Source: a virus
Strand: one strand, 5' to 3'
Virus record (IMG/VR): IMGVR_UViG_3300028559_002342
Coordinates: 1 to 64,000 of that record
DNA length: 64,000 nt
This document shows, piece by piece, positions 1 through 9,672 of this stretch (its first letter is position 1; each line of letters begins with the position of its first letter). The notes beneath the pieces were generated by a model. It saw only the letters and a list, made by a program, of their open reading frames with translations, was not told the DNA's origin and made no database searches. The translations under genes and the position numbers were made by a program.

Positions 1-465
1 AGAGGCCAGGTTGCCCAAACTGTCAATGCTGATGATGAACTTGCCCTTGGCATTGTTCTCAATGACACTGTCCAGGAATGCAGCAATTTGATTTCTGCAT
101 TGATCAATGGTATCCACTGGCACATATTTGGTGTTCTCTGCATCCAGTCCCACACCTTTGGTGCTGTTTTCATCAATGGCTATTTCTGTGTCAAAGATGA
201 CTGGTGTCAATCCTCTTTTTTGAGCACTGGCCAGGATCTTGTTCACAATGAATGTCTTGCCAGTCTGACTGGGACCAGAGAATCCTATGATCCTGCCCTT
301 GGGTACACCACCATTGCGGCAGCTGCCACCCAGAATGGCATTGAGAGCATAACAACCTGTATCAAACCATTCATCCACTTTGCTCAAGGCATTTTCATTT
401 AACATGGAAGCTTCACTGTTGAGCTTGTCCAGTGACGCAAACACTTGTTTAAGATCTTTATTCAT
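1..465 (-). CDS. uvsX: UvsX RecA-like recombinase (partial, C-terminus beyond window)
   Basis: T4 UvsX-type strand-exchange recombinase, which pairs homologous DNA during recombination-dependent replication and repair. The visible 155 residues hold a RecA core: Walker A GPSQTGKT at about residues 65-72 and Walker B FIISIDSLGN near 144-153. The ATG at 463-465 sits exactly 6 nt downstream of a TATACT box, which fixes the start. The gene runs off the left edge, so the C-terminal DNA-binding loops are not seen. It lies upstream of genes 43, 46, 47, 55, uvsW and uvsY on the same strand, the T4 recombination-replication set. Identity is confident from the motifs and the context. Confidence 0.9.
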   Translation of the reverse strand, partial: MNKDLKQVFASLDKLNSEASMLNENALSKVDEWFDTGCYALNAILGGSCRNGGVPKGRIIGFSGPSQTGKTFIVNKILASAQKRGLTPVIFDTEIAIDENSTKGVGLDAENTKYVPVDTIDQCRNQIAAFLDSVIENNAKGKFIISIDSLGNLAS

Positions 466-471
466 AGATCC

Positions 472-499
472 AGTATATATGAAAGAGATTTAAAAACAA
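472..499 (-). promoter_or_regulatory. sigma70-like early promoter for uvsX
   Basis: On the minus strand TTGTTT (494-499), a 16-nt spacer and TATACT (472-477) are followed by 6 nt and then the ATG. The predicted transcription start falls at the start codon, so the message would be leaderless. Confidence 0.55.
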
Positions 500-507
500 G
501 TAAAAAA

Positions 508-873
508 TTACTCGTCAAACAACTTAATTACTTTGTCACCACCTTCAGGGGTGATGATACCGGTGGGCATTGCAAACAGTTTGTGATATTGTTCAATGAG
601 TCTTTCGTCATTATGAATGTCCACACCCATCACAATGCTGGCCAGATTGAACTTCCAGACTGTGCCGTCGTTCTTGTGCTTTTCACCAATGAACTCTCTG
701 AAGAACAGTGGAATAGTCTGCACGTTCAATTGACCCTGTTGGGTGGGTTGCACATGAATAATAGCAGGATTCTTAACTCTTAAGGATGTCTTGTCTGTTT
801 CTATGTGTTCAGCAAGAATTGTTCTGCCAATGTGATCAATAAAGGTTACCAAGTTATTTTTTTGTTCGTTCAT
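508..873 (-). CDS. Conserved-looking hypothetical protein between uvsX and 43
   Basis: A 121-residue protein that I do not recognise. Its N-terminal half is beta-rich in appearance (TFIDHIGRTILAEHI, then a strand containing NPAIIHVQP), which could be a small barrel, but there is no catalytic motif. It has no signal peptide or membrane segment. It sits alone between uvsX and DNA polymerase, 42 bp from uvsX and 33 bp from gene 43, in the same orientation, so a replication or recombination accessory role is plausible from position only. RegA occupies a comparable neighbourhood in T4, but I see no similarity to it. Confidence 0.75.
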   Translation of the reverse strand: MNEQKNNLVTFIDHIGRTILAEHIETDKTSLRVKNPAIIHVQPTQQGQLNVQTIPLFFREFIGEKHKNDGTVWKFNLASIVMGVDIHNDERLIEQYHKLFAMPTGIITPEGGDKVIKLFDE

Positions 874-906
874 AATGGTTATATTTTATGATATTAAAAT
901 TAATAA

Positions 907-3498
907 TCAACTGTCTGCTAGCAGATCAAATAAATCTGTTTGCACTTGTGTGCCAGGTGATTGAAGCTTCCAGCCAACTGCTTGATAGAATCTTTCCATT
1001 ACAGAGAAGATAATCTTTTCAAACATCAATTCATAATCCATTTCAAAGTATTCTCTGAATTCCTTAGGAAAATTATACTTGTATCCCATGGTGGATATGC
1101 CAAAACGATTGGGCTGCTTGGCATAGAAGTATCTCACTTTATCACCAGAAGATATTTTCTCATATTTTTTGCCAGTATTGAAACGATCCAATAAAATATT
1201 GTAAACATATGCAGCTTTGACGTGAATGGGCATATGTTTGGCAGTTTTAAATCCGTCACACTGAGCAGCATATTTTTCGTACCCCTTGATGCCCATCACA
1301 AATGCTATGTCTTCAATGGGTAACTTCTTGAAGATATCATATGTTTCATTGAAGAGCTTGTTGGTCTGCACCAGATCTTTTGTCAAGAGCATTGTCTCAA
1401 TGATTTTTTTGACATATGGTTTGATAGGAGCAGGCATGGTGGTACGCACCACTTCAACTCCTGTATACTTGAACTTGTCACAAGGTATGCCTTCTTCATC
1501 CAGCACATGTAACACATAGCGTTTCTTTTGTAAGAACAAACCTGCGTCTGCTATGGCTTCCCGCTTGAAAATGAGTCTGCAATCTAATGACCCCAGGGCT
1601 TGATGACCCCATTCAATGATATGTTTGTTTAAGTAGTCTTCTATGTCTTGCACTTGCTTGTAGTATTCTGGAGTAATTTTACCTTTGTCAGTTACCATCT
1701 TCAATCCTGTATTCTTTACAATGTGCTTGATGGACACATAGGAGCTGTCTGTGTCATTGTAGATGATGGGTGTATCTGCCTTTATGTCATCATCTGTAAG
1801 ATTTGCTTTGGCTTTGATATATTCTTCCAACAGTCTATTGGATTCCTTGATTACAGCTTGACCGGTGAGTGTGATTGATTCTGCCAGCTCATCATCACCC
1901 AGAGGGCTGTGTTTGTTGCCAAAATATCCATAGATTGTATTGATGAGAATCTTGATTGTGTGTTGCAAGATGTTAAGATTGTCCGTTTGATTTTTTAATT
2001 TTTTATACTCATCAGTTTTTTTGTCAACCTCCACTAATTTTTTTTGCAACAGCTTCAGCTGACGCTTGACTTCCACCCTCTTTTTGTAGTAGTGATCAAC
2101 TGTGAGCGGGATAATGCCTTTTTCTTTCTGTGTGAATAATACTTTAGCTTTGGATATGGCTATTTTCTCCTTTTTAACAAACTCAATAAAGTTTTTATTG
2201 GATAAAGTGAATGTCTGCCCGTTCACATGGCTGATGGTAATGTCTTTATCAGTCTTATCTGTTATGACACCCACCTTGGTTTCAGGTGAAAGATTGAGCG
2301 TGATCATCACATTGGGGTACAGACTGTTGGCGTCAAATGATACTATATTTTCTTGAAATCCTTGACGTGGTTCACCCACATAGGCACCAGCATTTTGCTC
2401 ATTATTATTTGTAACATCTTTCTTGAATGTGGGAATGCGCTGGTTATTAATTCGCGCACGGATTGAACATAACCCAGTAATAACAGAAAGTGAGCCCAGA
2501 GCTCCTTCAAATGTGGTCAGCCCTGCATAGGCTATCATTCTTAACAGCTTAAGATACTGAAGCTTCTCTTCCATGCGAACCAACAGGTTAACGTCCTGAA
2601 TGTTGTAATCCACAAACAACTCCCAATTATCATCAGCCAGGCTTGTTAAATTAGTATCACCATAATCCACCTTGCTTTCACCCAGTTCAGTGTTGCCAAT
2701 GTTATCCAACTTGTAAGATTCGCGCAACACAGGGCAAAATCTCTTGTAAATATCCAAATAGTCAACACATGATACCCCTTCAATGTGCCAGCGTGTTTGC
2801 TCTCTACCGAATTTGCCAGTGAACACAATGGGCCTGATGTACCCCACAGGGGAAAGTTTTTTTGATTCATCTTCTCCTAAGATGCGTGTCATTCTATTGA
2901 CAATGTAAGGCACATCAAAAAATTCGCTGTTCCATCCTGAAAGAATGTCAGGATAGTCAGACATGAAATAACTTAAAAACTTTGATAGGAGATCCTTTTC
3001 TGTCTTGCAATATATGTAAGTTAATCCTTCTTTCTTTTTACTATACGCCTTCAACCCCCATGTAATAAACTGTTTGCGCAATGTGTCATAAACAGTTATA
3101 ATGTTAATGGGATGGGTAGGATTGTCTGGAACGGGGAACACATCTGGACTGTATGTCTCAATATCAATGAACAACACTCTGATTGGTTGATTGGAAAATT
3201 CTTCTTTTTCATTTTCTTGCCAAAAGCTATCAATTAGATATTGTTGCTGAATATTAAGGTTTTCAAATACTCTGGTAATTTTATTTTCTCGTAAATAATG
3301 AGCTCTTTCAGCTTGATTGCGAAACTTCTTTCTTTTTAATTTTGTATTAAAGATGCTGGTAGCATCAGAATGATTATTAGTTTCAAGAAAAATATAGGGC
3401 TCAAAAGTAGTGTCAATGGCAATCCTCTTACCATCTTTGTCCCATGTGAAGAGCCGCATCAATTGGCTTTTGGGCACGTAAGCTACATTTCTATACAC
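907..3498 (-). CDS. 43: DNA polymerase, family B (T4 gp43-like)
   Basis: Replicative DNA polymerase with 3'-5' proofreading. At 863 residues it is close to the T4 enzyme (about 900). Exonuclease motifs are visible: Exo I FIDIETYSPD (D112, E114), Exo II NSEFFDVPYI (N190, D195) and Exo III YNIQDVNLL (D302). Polymerase motif A is FDANSLYPNV (D389), motif B includes NTIYGYFGN and motif C is YNDTDSSYV. All metal-binding carboxylates are present, so it should be active. The start is a GTG, supported by a TATAAT box exactly 6 nt upstream. Neighbours are T4-type recombination genes. The polymerase would have to copy a template that may carry 7-deazaguanine bases. Confidence 0.97.
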   Translation of the reverse strand: MYRNVAYVPKSQLMRLFTWDKDGKRIAIDTTFEPYIFLETNNHSDATSIFNTKLKRKKFRNQAERAHYLRENKITRVFENLNIQQQYLIDSFWQENEKEEFSNQPIRVLFIDIETYSPDVFPVPDNPTHPINIITVYDTLRKQFITWGLKAYSKKKEGLTYIYCKTEKDLLSKFLSYFMSDYPDILSGWNSEFFDVPYIVNRMTRILGEDESKKLSPVGYIRPIVFTGKFGREQTRWHIEGVSCVDYLDIYKRFCPVLRESYKLDNIGNTELGESKVDYGDTNLTSLADDNWELFVDYNIQDVNLLVRMEEKLQYLKLLRMIAYAGLTTFEGALGSLSVITGLCSIRARINNQRIPTFKKDVTNNNEQNAGAYVGEPRQGFQENIVSFDANSLYPNVMITLNLSPETKVGVITDKTDKDITISHVNGQTFTLSNKNFIEFVKKEKIAISKAKVLFTQKEKGIIPLTVDHYYKKRVEVKRQLKLLQKKLVEVDKKTDEYKKLKNQTDNLNILQHTIKILINTIYGYFGNKHSPLGDDELAESITLTGQAVIKESNRLLEEYIKAKANLTDDDIKADTPIIYNDTDSSYVSIKHIVKNTGLKMVTDKGKITPEYYKQVQDIEDYLNKHIIEWGHQALGSLDCRLIFKREAIADAGLFLQKKRYVLHVLDEEGIPCDKFKYTGVEVVRTTMPAPIKPYVKKIIETMLLTKDLVQTNKLFNETYDIFKKLPIEDIAFVMGIKGYEKYAAQCDGFKTAKHMPIHVKAAYVYNILLDRFNTGKKYEKISSGDKVRYFYAKQPNRFGISTMGYKYNFPKEFREYFEMDYELMFEKIIFSVMERFYQAVGWKLQSPGTQVQTDLFDLLADS

Positions 3499-3504
3499 AA
3501 ACCT

Positions 3505-3532
3505 ATTATAACTGCTATTTTAAAGAAGCCAA
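3505..3532 (-). promoter_or_regulatory. sigma70-like promoter for gene 43
   Basis: Minus-strand TTGGCT (3527-3532), a 16-nt spacer and TATAAT (3505-3510) stand exactly 6 nt before the GTG start. The -35 is imperfect. The bases overlapping the -10 also read TAGGTTTG, which fits the Bacteroidota TAnnTTTG box, possibly by chance. Confidence 0.5.
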
Positions 3533-3540
3533 AAGATACT

Positions 3541-4773
3541 TCATGATGCCACGATGTTATTAATTTTGTTCAATATTTTGCGGTCCTTGTGACCATAGGG
3601 CAGGGTGTACAGCTCTTGATAAGCATTGATATTGTCATCGTTCTCCAGCCAACGCCCTTCAGCCACCTTTCTGAATCTGGCGCACATGTTCATGTATTTG
3701 CCTTTTTTTGCCAATGTCTCATCTATGCAATTGATCATTTCATCCCCTGTGTTGAACTTGATGGGTGCGTCCTTGTAGGTGATCATGTCTTGACATGCAA
3801 TGGGCAGTCCTAAACAACATGCTTCAACATACTTGAGATCACTCTTGGCTCTGTTGAAGGTATTGTCTTGCAAGGGTGCAACTAACATGTTGACATTAAG
3901 ATTGTAGAGTTTTTCTGGATAGCTGTACAAATGCTGCCATGGATGGAATTCTAGCTCACCGTTTTTTACAAATTGCTGCAACTTGAGAGGAAATGCACCT
4001 AAAAATATCCATCTGTACTTGTGGCGTGTCTTAATGATGGCTTCAATGACATGATCAAAATCATCTCTCTGGTTAACACGGTTTTCCACATCAAAGTGAG
4101 CTCCAGAACCTGCATAAAGAATTCTTGGACGTGAAACATTTTTGTCGTAATTTTCTGAGATGCGTTTTTCATTGTAATAATGGCCAAACCAAAACTTGGG
4201 TGGAAAATTAGGTATGACAGTTATGTTCTTATTGTTCTGCTTGCCCTGATAATACTCTTTCATGAAATCACATGTGACTGTAATTTCATCACATAATTCC
4301 ATGATACTCTGCGCAGTTTTTCGAATCTCGGGATCAGCAAAAGCTGGTTTAAACTTATTGTATTCAGGAATATCCTCAATGAAGACCAAGTCGTCAATCT
4401 CATAGATGAGTCTGAAATTGAGTTTTTGACTCAGTTCTTTTAAAAATTGCACAAATTTAAGCTGGTGTGGTGTGGCCTGTCTTTGAATGCGAATGGACTT
4501 CACACCACGGTAATAGTTGGGATCAAAACACATGACAGTGCTGCCATGCACAATGAGCTTTTGGTGTGCATTCAGAAAGTGTTCTGGCCAGATCATGCGC
4601 CAAAATCCGCAACCACTGTAATCAGCGTAATAATTCAAACAGCGCTGCAAATCCAGTTCTGGTGGCCTTGGGACTAGACCACTGGTCGATGCATTGCGCT
4701 CTTGCATGGGGAAAGGTGACACAAAAGGTGAAGCAAAAGGTGAGGCAAAGGGAGCAGAATTGGGTAAGAACAT
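3541..4773 (-). CDS. Glycosyltransferase, GT4-like GT-B fold, in the replication cluster
   Basis: A 410-residue protein resembling GT-B glycosyltransferases. Features include YEIDDLVF near residue 122, a central VIPNFPP segment, an RILYAGSGAHFD segment that usually opens the nucleotide-sugar domain, and the late donor-binding region with DLKYVEACCLGLPIAC, like the E-x7-E loop of GT4 enzymes. The N-terminus has an unusual repeat, roughly (A/S)PFAS, at residues 7-21. It lies between gene 43 and gene 46, only 7 bp from 46, so it is probably transcribed with replication genes rather than with the glycan operon at 27-35 kb. The acceptor is unknown. A DNA base is possible, as with T4 beta-GT, and so is a cell-surface glycan. 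Confidence 0.8.
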   Translation of the reverse strand: MFLPNSAPFASPFASPFVSPFPMQERNASTSGLVPRPPELDLQRCLNYYADYSGCGFWRMIWPEHFLNAHQKLIVHGSTVMCFDPNYYRGVKSIRIQRQATPHQLKFVQFLKELSQKLNFRLIYEIDDLVFIEDIPEYNKFKPAFADPEIRKTAQSIMELCDEITVTCDFMKEYYQGKQNNKNITVIPNFPPKFWFGHYYNEKRISENYDKNVSRPRILYAGSGAHFDVENRVNQRDDFDHVIEAIIKTRHKYRWIFLGAFPLKLQQFVKNGELEFHPWQHLYSYPEKLYNLNVNMLVAPLQDNTFNRAKSDLKYVEACCLGLPIACQDMITYKDAPIKFNTGDEMINCIDETLAKKGKYMNMCARFRKVAEGRWLENDDNINAYQELYTLPYGHKDRKILNKINNIVAS

Positions 4774-4780
4774 ACTTTAT

Positions 4781-6592
4781 TTAACTTGCATACTCCTTGT
4801 AATCAACTCTTCTTGTTATGCCATTTGTCTTCTCAAGGAAGATAATATCACCAGTAGCAGCTTTGATGCTTTCTTTTCTGTGACTAATAACCATGATGCA
4901 TTCATTATACTTCTCAACACGTTCCTTGAGAATGTTGATAACAAGTTCCACCCCTCTTTCATCTAAACTGGAGTCAAATAGCTCATCATAAATGCTGAAG
5001 TTGAAAGACACATCACCTTGAAGTCGTCTGATGTCCATGAAAGTGAACAAGCATGCCAGATCAATATTCTTTCTTTCAGCTCCACTAAAGTTAAAATATG
5101 AACATTGTTTGCCTTTGTTATCCACTATTTCTTCTTCAAAATATTCGTTAAAAGCGCATGTGCAGTTGGCATCCATTTTCTTTAAATAATACGCTAACTT
5201 GGTATTGAACAGCTGCAATATTTTCTTCACAATGTATGATTTGACGCCTTCTTCTGAAACTACAAATTTAACTATATCAAGAACATTGAGTGAATCATTG
5301 GTTGTCTCTATGCTGCGCTTCACATCTACTAATCTGACATTCTGTTCAGCTATCAAGCTATCAAAAGCGCTAGAATCTTTTTCTATATCTTTTAGATCTT
5401 GCTCAAGTTCGATCTGCCATTTGTTAAGTTGATCCAGTCTTTCTTCCAGATTCTTCTTTTCTGTTAGCTTTGATTTGTATGTGAATGCTTCATTGCGCAA
5501 ATTTTGTATTTTAGTATCCAACTTGTTGCGAGCAGCAACAAATTGTTTCTCTTCTTCCTTGAGCTTGGTAATCCTGTCTTCATGTGCCTCAATCTCTGCA
5601 TTGAGCTTTTTCTTTTCACTTTTAATATGATTTCTGTCTGTATCCTCTATTGTGCGCAGACATGTGGGGCAAGCATCCTTGTCTGTGCCAACAGAATTTA
5701 TCTTCTTGTTAATCTGTGCTATTAATGTGGTGCTCTCAGATATAGTGTGGCGAATGTCTTGTATCTTTTTATCTATTTTATTGTAGTTTGCATCTTGTGT
5801 ATCAATTTCTTCTTTAATTTTTTTAACATCAGGTAATACAAATTTTTCAAGATCCTTAGTACTGTCTTTGATTTCCTTTGCATTGTTGGTTTGTCTGGTT
5901 TCGTATTTTTCTTTTTTTCTCTGTCTTTCAAGAGCAGAGTTTTCTTTTTGTTTTTGATAAGTTAAAATGGTTTTTTGTATTTCATCATGTTTGGCTGTTT
6001 CAATATCAAACGTTTTCTTACTATCAGCCACATCCACTTTTAAAAGATTGAGCATGTCACCGAAAACTCCCAGATTGAAAATATCTTCAATAAACTTGCG
6101 CTTCTCCTGTTTCTTTTTGGCCATGAACGGAATAGTATTGTTTATGGTCATGATGACACAATTTTGAAATATTTCAGGTGTACAATTGAACCGATTGGTA
6201 ATAAACATGTTTGTATTGGAAATGCTGTCACGTGTCTTGTCTTCACCATTTACAAATATGAAGCACTTGGAAGGTTCTAGAGTTCTAATGATTTGTATCT
6301 CATCTGTCTGATCTAAGCTCTTGATGGTTACATCTAGACATACTTCACAATTCTTACGATTAACATTATTGATGATATTTTCTTTTTTAAGGTCTCTCAG
6401 CGTCTCACCAAACACAGCAAAATAAACTGCATCAGCAATAGTAGACTTGCCCACACCATTGCGTCTGTCTTCTTTATCTTTGTTGATGCCTGTGATGATG
6501 TGCAGACCTCTTTTGAAGTCCACAGTTACAGGGTGGTTGCCAACTGAAAGAAAGTTTTTAATGCTAATCTTATTAAAGATGATGTTTTTCAT
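4781..6592 (-). CDS. 46: Recombination endonuclease ATPase subunit (T4 gp46, Rad50/SbcC-like)
   Basis: SMC-like ATPase of the gp46-gp47 (Rad50-Mre11) complex, which resects DNA ends and helps degrade host DNA. The N-terminus has the Walker A region NGVGKSTIAD (about residues 46-55). Two long coiled-coil arms flank a zinc hook CPTC near residue 310. The C-terminus carries the signature NFSGAERKNID and Walker B FSIYDELFD. At 603 residues it is close to T4 gp46 (560). Its start overlaps the 3' end of gene 47 by 4 bp, so the two subunits are translationally coupled. All expected motifs are intact. Confidence 0.96.
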   Translation of the reverse strand: MKNIIFNKISIKNFLSVGNHPVTVDFKRGLHIITGINKDKEDRRNGVGKSTIADAVYFAVFGETLRDLKKENIINNVNRKNCEVCLDVTIKSLDQTDEIQIIRTLEPSKCFIFVNGEDKTRDSISNTNMFITNRFNCTPEIFQNCVIMTINNTIPFMAKKKQEKRKFIEDIFNLGVFGDMLNLLKVDVADSKKTFDIETAKHDEIQKTILTYQKQKENSALERQRKKEKYETRQTNNAKEIKDSTKDLEKFVLPDVKKIKEEIDTQDANYNKIDKKIQDIRHTISESTTLIAQINKKINSVGTDKDACPTCLRTIEDTDRNHIKSEKKKLNAEIEAHEDRITKLKEEEKQFVAARNKLDTKIQNLRNEAFTYKSKLTEKKNLEERLDQLNKWQIELEQDLKDIEKDSSAFDSLIAEQNVRLVDVKRSIETTNDSLNVLDIVKFVVSEEGVKSYIVKKILQLFNTKLAYYLKKMDANCTCAFNEYFEEEIVDNKGKQCSYFNFSGAERKNIDLACLFTFMDIRRLQGDVSFNFSIYDELFDSSLDERGVELVINILKERVEKYNECIMVISHRKESIKAATGDIIFLEKTNGITRRVDYKEYAS

Positions 6593-7662
6593 GTGCTTTG
6601 TGTTCTTTTGTACAGGTCAATGCAATACCGAGAGATGTCAGCTTTTTTATCCACATCTAGCAGTGTAACGAACTCTTCTATTGCTTTGATAGTATCCACC
6701 CCAGAGAGATCATAGGATTGGTCTTCGTTCACAGTGATAGTGTCATTATACACGGTGTAATCAACTGACAGATTGAATGGCTTGTAGGTTGAAATCTTTT
6801 GTATTAGAATATCAATGTTATCACTTGTTACCTTTTTATCGATGACCAGTTTAACAATATTGTTATTAACTGTGTCTTTTACTTCAGTAGCACTCAAGGA
6901 TTTTAAATTGGCTATGTCAGTAAGGGAGAGCTTGATATGTTTTGGTGAAAGAAGATTTTCATAAAATTTGTAGCTCAGATCTTCAAAGTCGAGAATAAAA
7001 TACCCTTTGGTTGAACCTGTGTCACCAAAATCCATTTCAAAGGGATTACCAACATACACTATTGTCTTGTTGTTGTATTTTCTTTCGTCTCTGAGGTGAA
7101 AATGACCTGTCATGATGAGATTGGCTTTGGCAAGCAAGTCTTTTGTCTTTATGCCATGATCACATGCCTTGTGACTGTTCATTTTAAATGTTTCAATTTC
7201 CAGATGACCAAACAACACATCACTCTCTGGTACTGCTTTGATGTCTGCACCCCATGGTAAAAACGTGCATTCTTTGCCCAGTATTGTGTGTGTTTCAATC
7301 TCACTTATGACAGTAATATTCTTCCATCCATTTAAAATGGAAAGAGAATTGATATCAGCTCTGTCTTTGTAGAACGCATCATGATTACCTACCAGAATTA
7401 CTATATTAAAATCAGACCATAGATTTAAAATTTGATTGACCACATGTATGGTATTGACTGCAATTTCATCTCTGTAGTGATACAGATCACCCAGAATAAA
7501 GATGTCCTTGATATTTTTTTTAGTCAACTCATCTTTCAGCCATGAAGCCCATTGAAGAGCTGTTTCATGCCAAAAGATACTGTTTTGATGCACGCCAATG
7601 TGCAAATCGGCAATGCAGCAAACTTTGGAATTGCTGATTGTTAGTTCTTTTTTAGTCTTCAC
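6589..7662 (-). CDS. 47: Recombination endonuclease nuclease subunit (T4 gp47, Mre11/SbcD-like)
   Basis: Metallophosphoesterase-fold nuclease partner of gp46. The two-metal motifs are all present: ADLHIG near residue 18, GDLYHYRD near 58, VGNHDAF near 92 and the late GHFHLRD near 196. The length of 357 residues matches T4 gp47 (339). It overlaps gene 46 downstream and gene 55 upstream by 4 bp each (ATGA-type junctions), giving a tightly coupled 55-47-46 unit. It is expected to be catalytically active, with end-processing controlled by gp46 ATP hydrolysis. Confidence 0.96.
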   Translation of the reverse strand: MKTKKELTISNSKVCCIADLHIGVHQNSIFWHETALQWASWLKDELTKKNIKDIFILGDLYHYRDEIAVNTIHVVNQILNLWSDFNIVILVGNHDAFYKDRADINSLSILNGWKNITVISEIETHTILGKECTFLPWGADIKAVPESDVLFGHLEIETFKMNSHKACDHGIKTKDLLAKANLIMTGHFHLRDERKYNNKTIVYVGNPFEMDFGDTGSTKGYFILDFEDLSYKFYENLLSPKHIKLSLTDIANLKSLSATEVKDTVNNNIVKLVIDKKVTSDNIDILIQKISTYKPFNLSVDYTVYNDTITVNEDQSYDLSGVDTIKAIEEFVTLLDVDKKADISRYCIDLYKRTQST

Positions 7663-8252
7663 TCAGAACTGTTGTAATTGCCGTCTGCCGGTTCAATGTA
7701 TATGTTATACGTATTGCCGTTGTCATCTGGGTTGAGCATTAGCTCAGTGTACACCTTGTCACGATATTCATTGAGCACTGCATGATGTTTATTCTCTTTC
7801 TTGATCCTGTTGATAAAGGCATGAAATGCAATGGTCGTGAAATATGAGAAAGGACTGAACCCTGTGTCAAGCCTGAATTTTTGATTTCTTAGAGCAGAGA
7901 ACATCTTCACAATGGCATCTCCTATCATGTCATCTTTGTAGGAATAATTAATAAAATTAGGTGCATAAGATAACCCGTTGGCAATCTTTGTCAAGCTTTC
8001 ACCTAGCTTCTCTGTAATGTTTCCAGATTTATAATACTGTCTTATTTCATCCTCAAACTCTTTGCCATTTACATAATGCACCTTATCTTTGGCTTTAACC
8101 TTTTTGCGCACAGTTGGTGCAGATTCTGCAGTTGCGACCTTGTTAGGATCTAGGACATTTTCAGTAGAATTACCATCTGATTCTGCCGGTTGCTTCTGTT
8201 TTTTACGTTTCATTGACTTCTTTGATGGAGTATTTAATTTGTTCTTTTTCAT
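7659..8252 (-). CDS. 55: Late-transcription sigma factor (T4 gp55-like)
   Basis: T4 gp55-family sigma factor, which directs host RNA polymerase to phage late promoters of the TATAAATA type. The central and C-terminal region has sigma region-2 character (DDMIGDAIVKMFSALRNQ, then FSPFSYFTTIAFHAFINRI). The N-terminal 60 residues are Lys-rich and look disordered. It has 197 residues, against 185 in T4. The start could be the ATG at 8252 or a second in-frame ATG at 8213, which would cut the overlap with uvsW from 50 to 11 bp. Its presence matches the many ATAAATA boxes seen before structural genes in this window. Confidence 0.9.
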   Translation of the reverse strand: MKKNKLNTPSKKSMKRKKQKQPAESDGNSTENVLDPNKVATAESAPTVRKKVKAKDKVHYVNGKEFEDEIRQYYKSGNITEKLGESLTKIANGLSYAPNFINYSYKDDMIGDAIVKMFSALRNQKFRLDTGFSPFSYFTTIAFHAFINRIKKENKHHAVLNEYRDKVYTELMLNPDDNGNTYNIYIEPADGNYNSSE

Positions 8253-9672
8253 AAAGGGCTATGCGCTTCTCCAAGTGAGCAGTGCTATATTTAAATTCAT
8301 CGGCGATGTCGAATATTATAAGCTTATCTTTGTCCTTATGCAACCGAAGACCTCTTCCTATGGATTGGACTATTTTGATTTTTGCTTTGCCGCCACAACA
8401 GAAAATAATGTAATGCAAGTTTTTAATATTGATGCCAGTGGAGAATATCTTGGAAATGGCAACAACTACAATATCAGATCTGTCCTCCATGAGCGATCTA
8501 ATCTTCTCTCTTTCAGTTATTTCCACTTCTCCTCGAATAAAGTATACTTGTTTATTGGGGCATAATTCTTTAATAGAATGATACAGGGTGTCACCATGTT
8601 CAATAAAATCTACCAATATGAGAACATTATTTGTAAGTTTGCAGGAAAGCTTGCCAATGACTGTGTTTCTAAAAATGTTGCGCATTAAAAACTTTTGTTC
8701 TTCACGATACAAGTTAGCGGAAGAAATGACAGCATCCTTGAATGGATCTTCTCTGTACAACAGTTTAATAATTTGCACAGCCACATTGCTAACATAATTT
8801 TCTAAACGAAGCTCATAGCTATGCTTTTCATATATGATGGGTCCAATCTTGCCTATGATATTCCACTGGTCAATTAAATTCTCTGGCATTGTGCCAGTAA
8901 ATCCAAAGCGTACACAAGTTTTTATTCTTTTTATGATCTTGTTGACTTCATTTCCTTTTCGTATTTTATGCACTTCATCAACAAGCAAACAGTCAATGTC
9001 CTCTATCCAGGACAGATCTGTGTTTTTGCTTTGTAATATGCCCAGATTAGCTATTATGACATTTGTTGTGTTCACTATGTCACTGTCTATGGGGTTACTG
9101 CCTGTCCACTTGCACACAGAAAACGGCACATTATATGAAGCAAAGTCCTTGCATGTTTGTTCCACCAATCCCAAGTCAGGCACAATGTAGAGACATTTAA
9201 ACTTTGATCCATGCAAAAGAAATATCTTGGTAAGCAAGGAAGCAGCTGTCAATGTTTTACCACCAGCAGTGGCCAGTACAATTGTGCCTCTGCCAATTGA
9301 GAAAGCTTTCTTTACTATCTCTTCCTGATAATCTCTTAGATGCAGGGCAAGAGGTGTTATATCATTTGTATAATGCGGGCTTGATGTCCATTTATGAGCA
9401 GGTTTAATTTGCTCAAACAAACTATTGTCTGTGTTCACATCACCCACATATTGATTGTTGGTGAGATACTTTCTTATTTCAAAATATAACCCAGGTTCAA
9501 ATCTGCCTGTGGGTGTGATGGCATAAGTTCGTTGGGGTAAAAATCTGCCATAACGCTTGCGAATAAAAAAAGCAGCTTCATTTTTTACAGAAAATGCTTC
9601 TCTAATATCTTCAAACTTATCACCAGAAAGAATACCTGTGTTCTTCTTGGGATCATATGCAAAATTTATCAT
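8203..9672 (-). CDS. uvsW: ATP-dependent helicase UvsW
   Basis: Superfamily 2 DNA/RNA helicase. In T4 it unwinds R-loops and recombination intermediates and switches replication to the recombination-dependent mode. An N-terminal wedge-like domain of about 110 residues precedes motif I ATAGGKTLTAA, motif II LLVDEVHK (DEVH variant), motif III FTGTMP, and a C-terminal helicase domain ending with motif VI QSIGRGLRLH. The length of 489 residues equals the T4 enzyme within a few per cent. It overlaps uvsY by 4 bp and gene 55 by about 50 bp. Confidence 0.95.
   Translation of the reverse strand: MINFAYDPKKNTGILSGDKFEDIREAFSVKNEAAFFIRKRYGRFLPQRTYAITPTGRFEPGLYFEIRKYLTNNQYVGDVNTDNSLFEQIKPAHKWTSSPHYTNDITPLALHLRDYQEEIVKKAFSIGRGTIVLATAGGKTLTAASLLTKIFLLHGSKFKCLYIVPDLGLVEQTCKDFASYNVPFSVCKWTGSNPIDSDIVNTTNVIIANLGILQSKNTDLSWIEDIDCLLVDEVHKIRKGNEVNKIIKRIKTCVRFGFTGTMPENLIDQWNIIGKIGPIIYEKHSYELRLENYVSNVAVQIIKLLYREDPFKDAVISSANLYREEQKFLMRNIFRNTVIGKLSCKLTNNVLILVDFIEHGDTLYHSIKELCPNKQVYFIRGEVEITEREKIRSLMEDRSDIVVVAISKIFSTGINIKNLHYIIFCCGGKAKIKIVQSIGRGLRLHKDKDKLIIFDIADEFKYSTAHLEKRIALYEKEQIKYSIKEVNET

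Noticed and set aside
88-402. Plus-strand open frame opposite uvsX
   Set aside because: It is antisense to the RecA core with intact Walker motifs; no start signal and no protein-like features.
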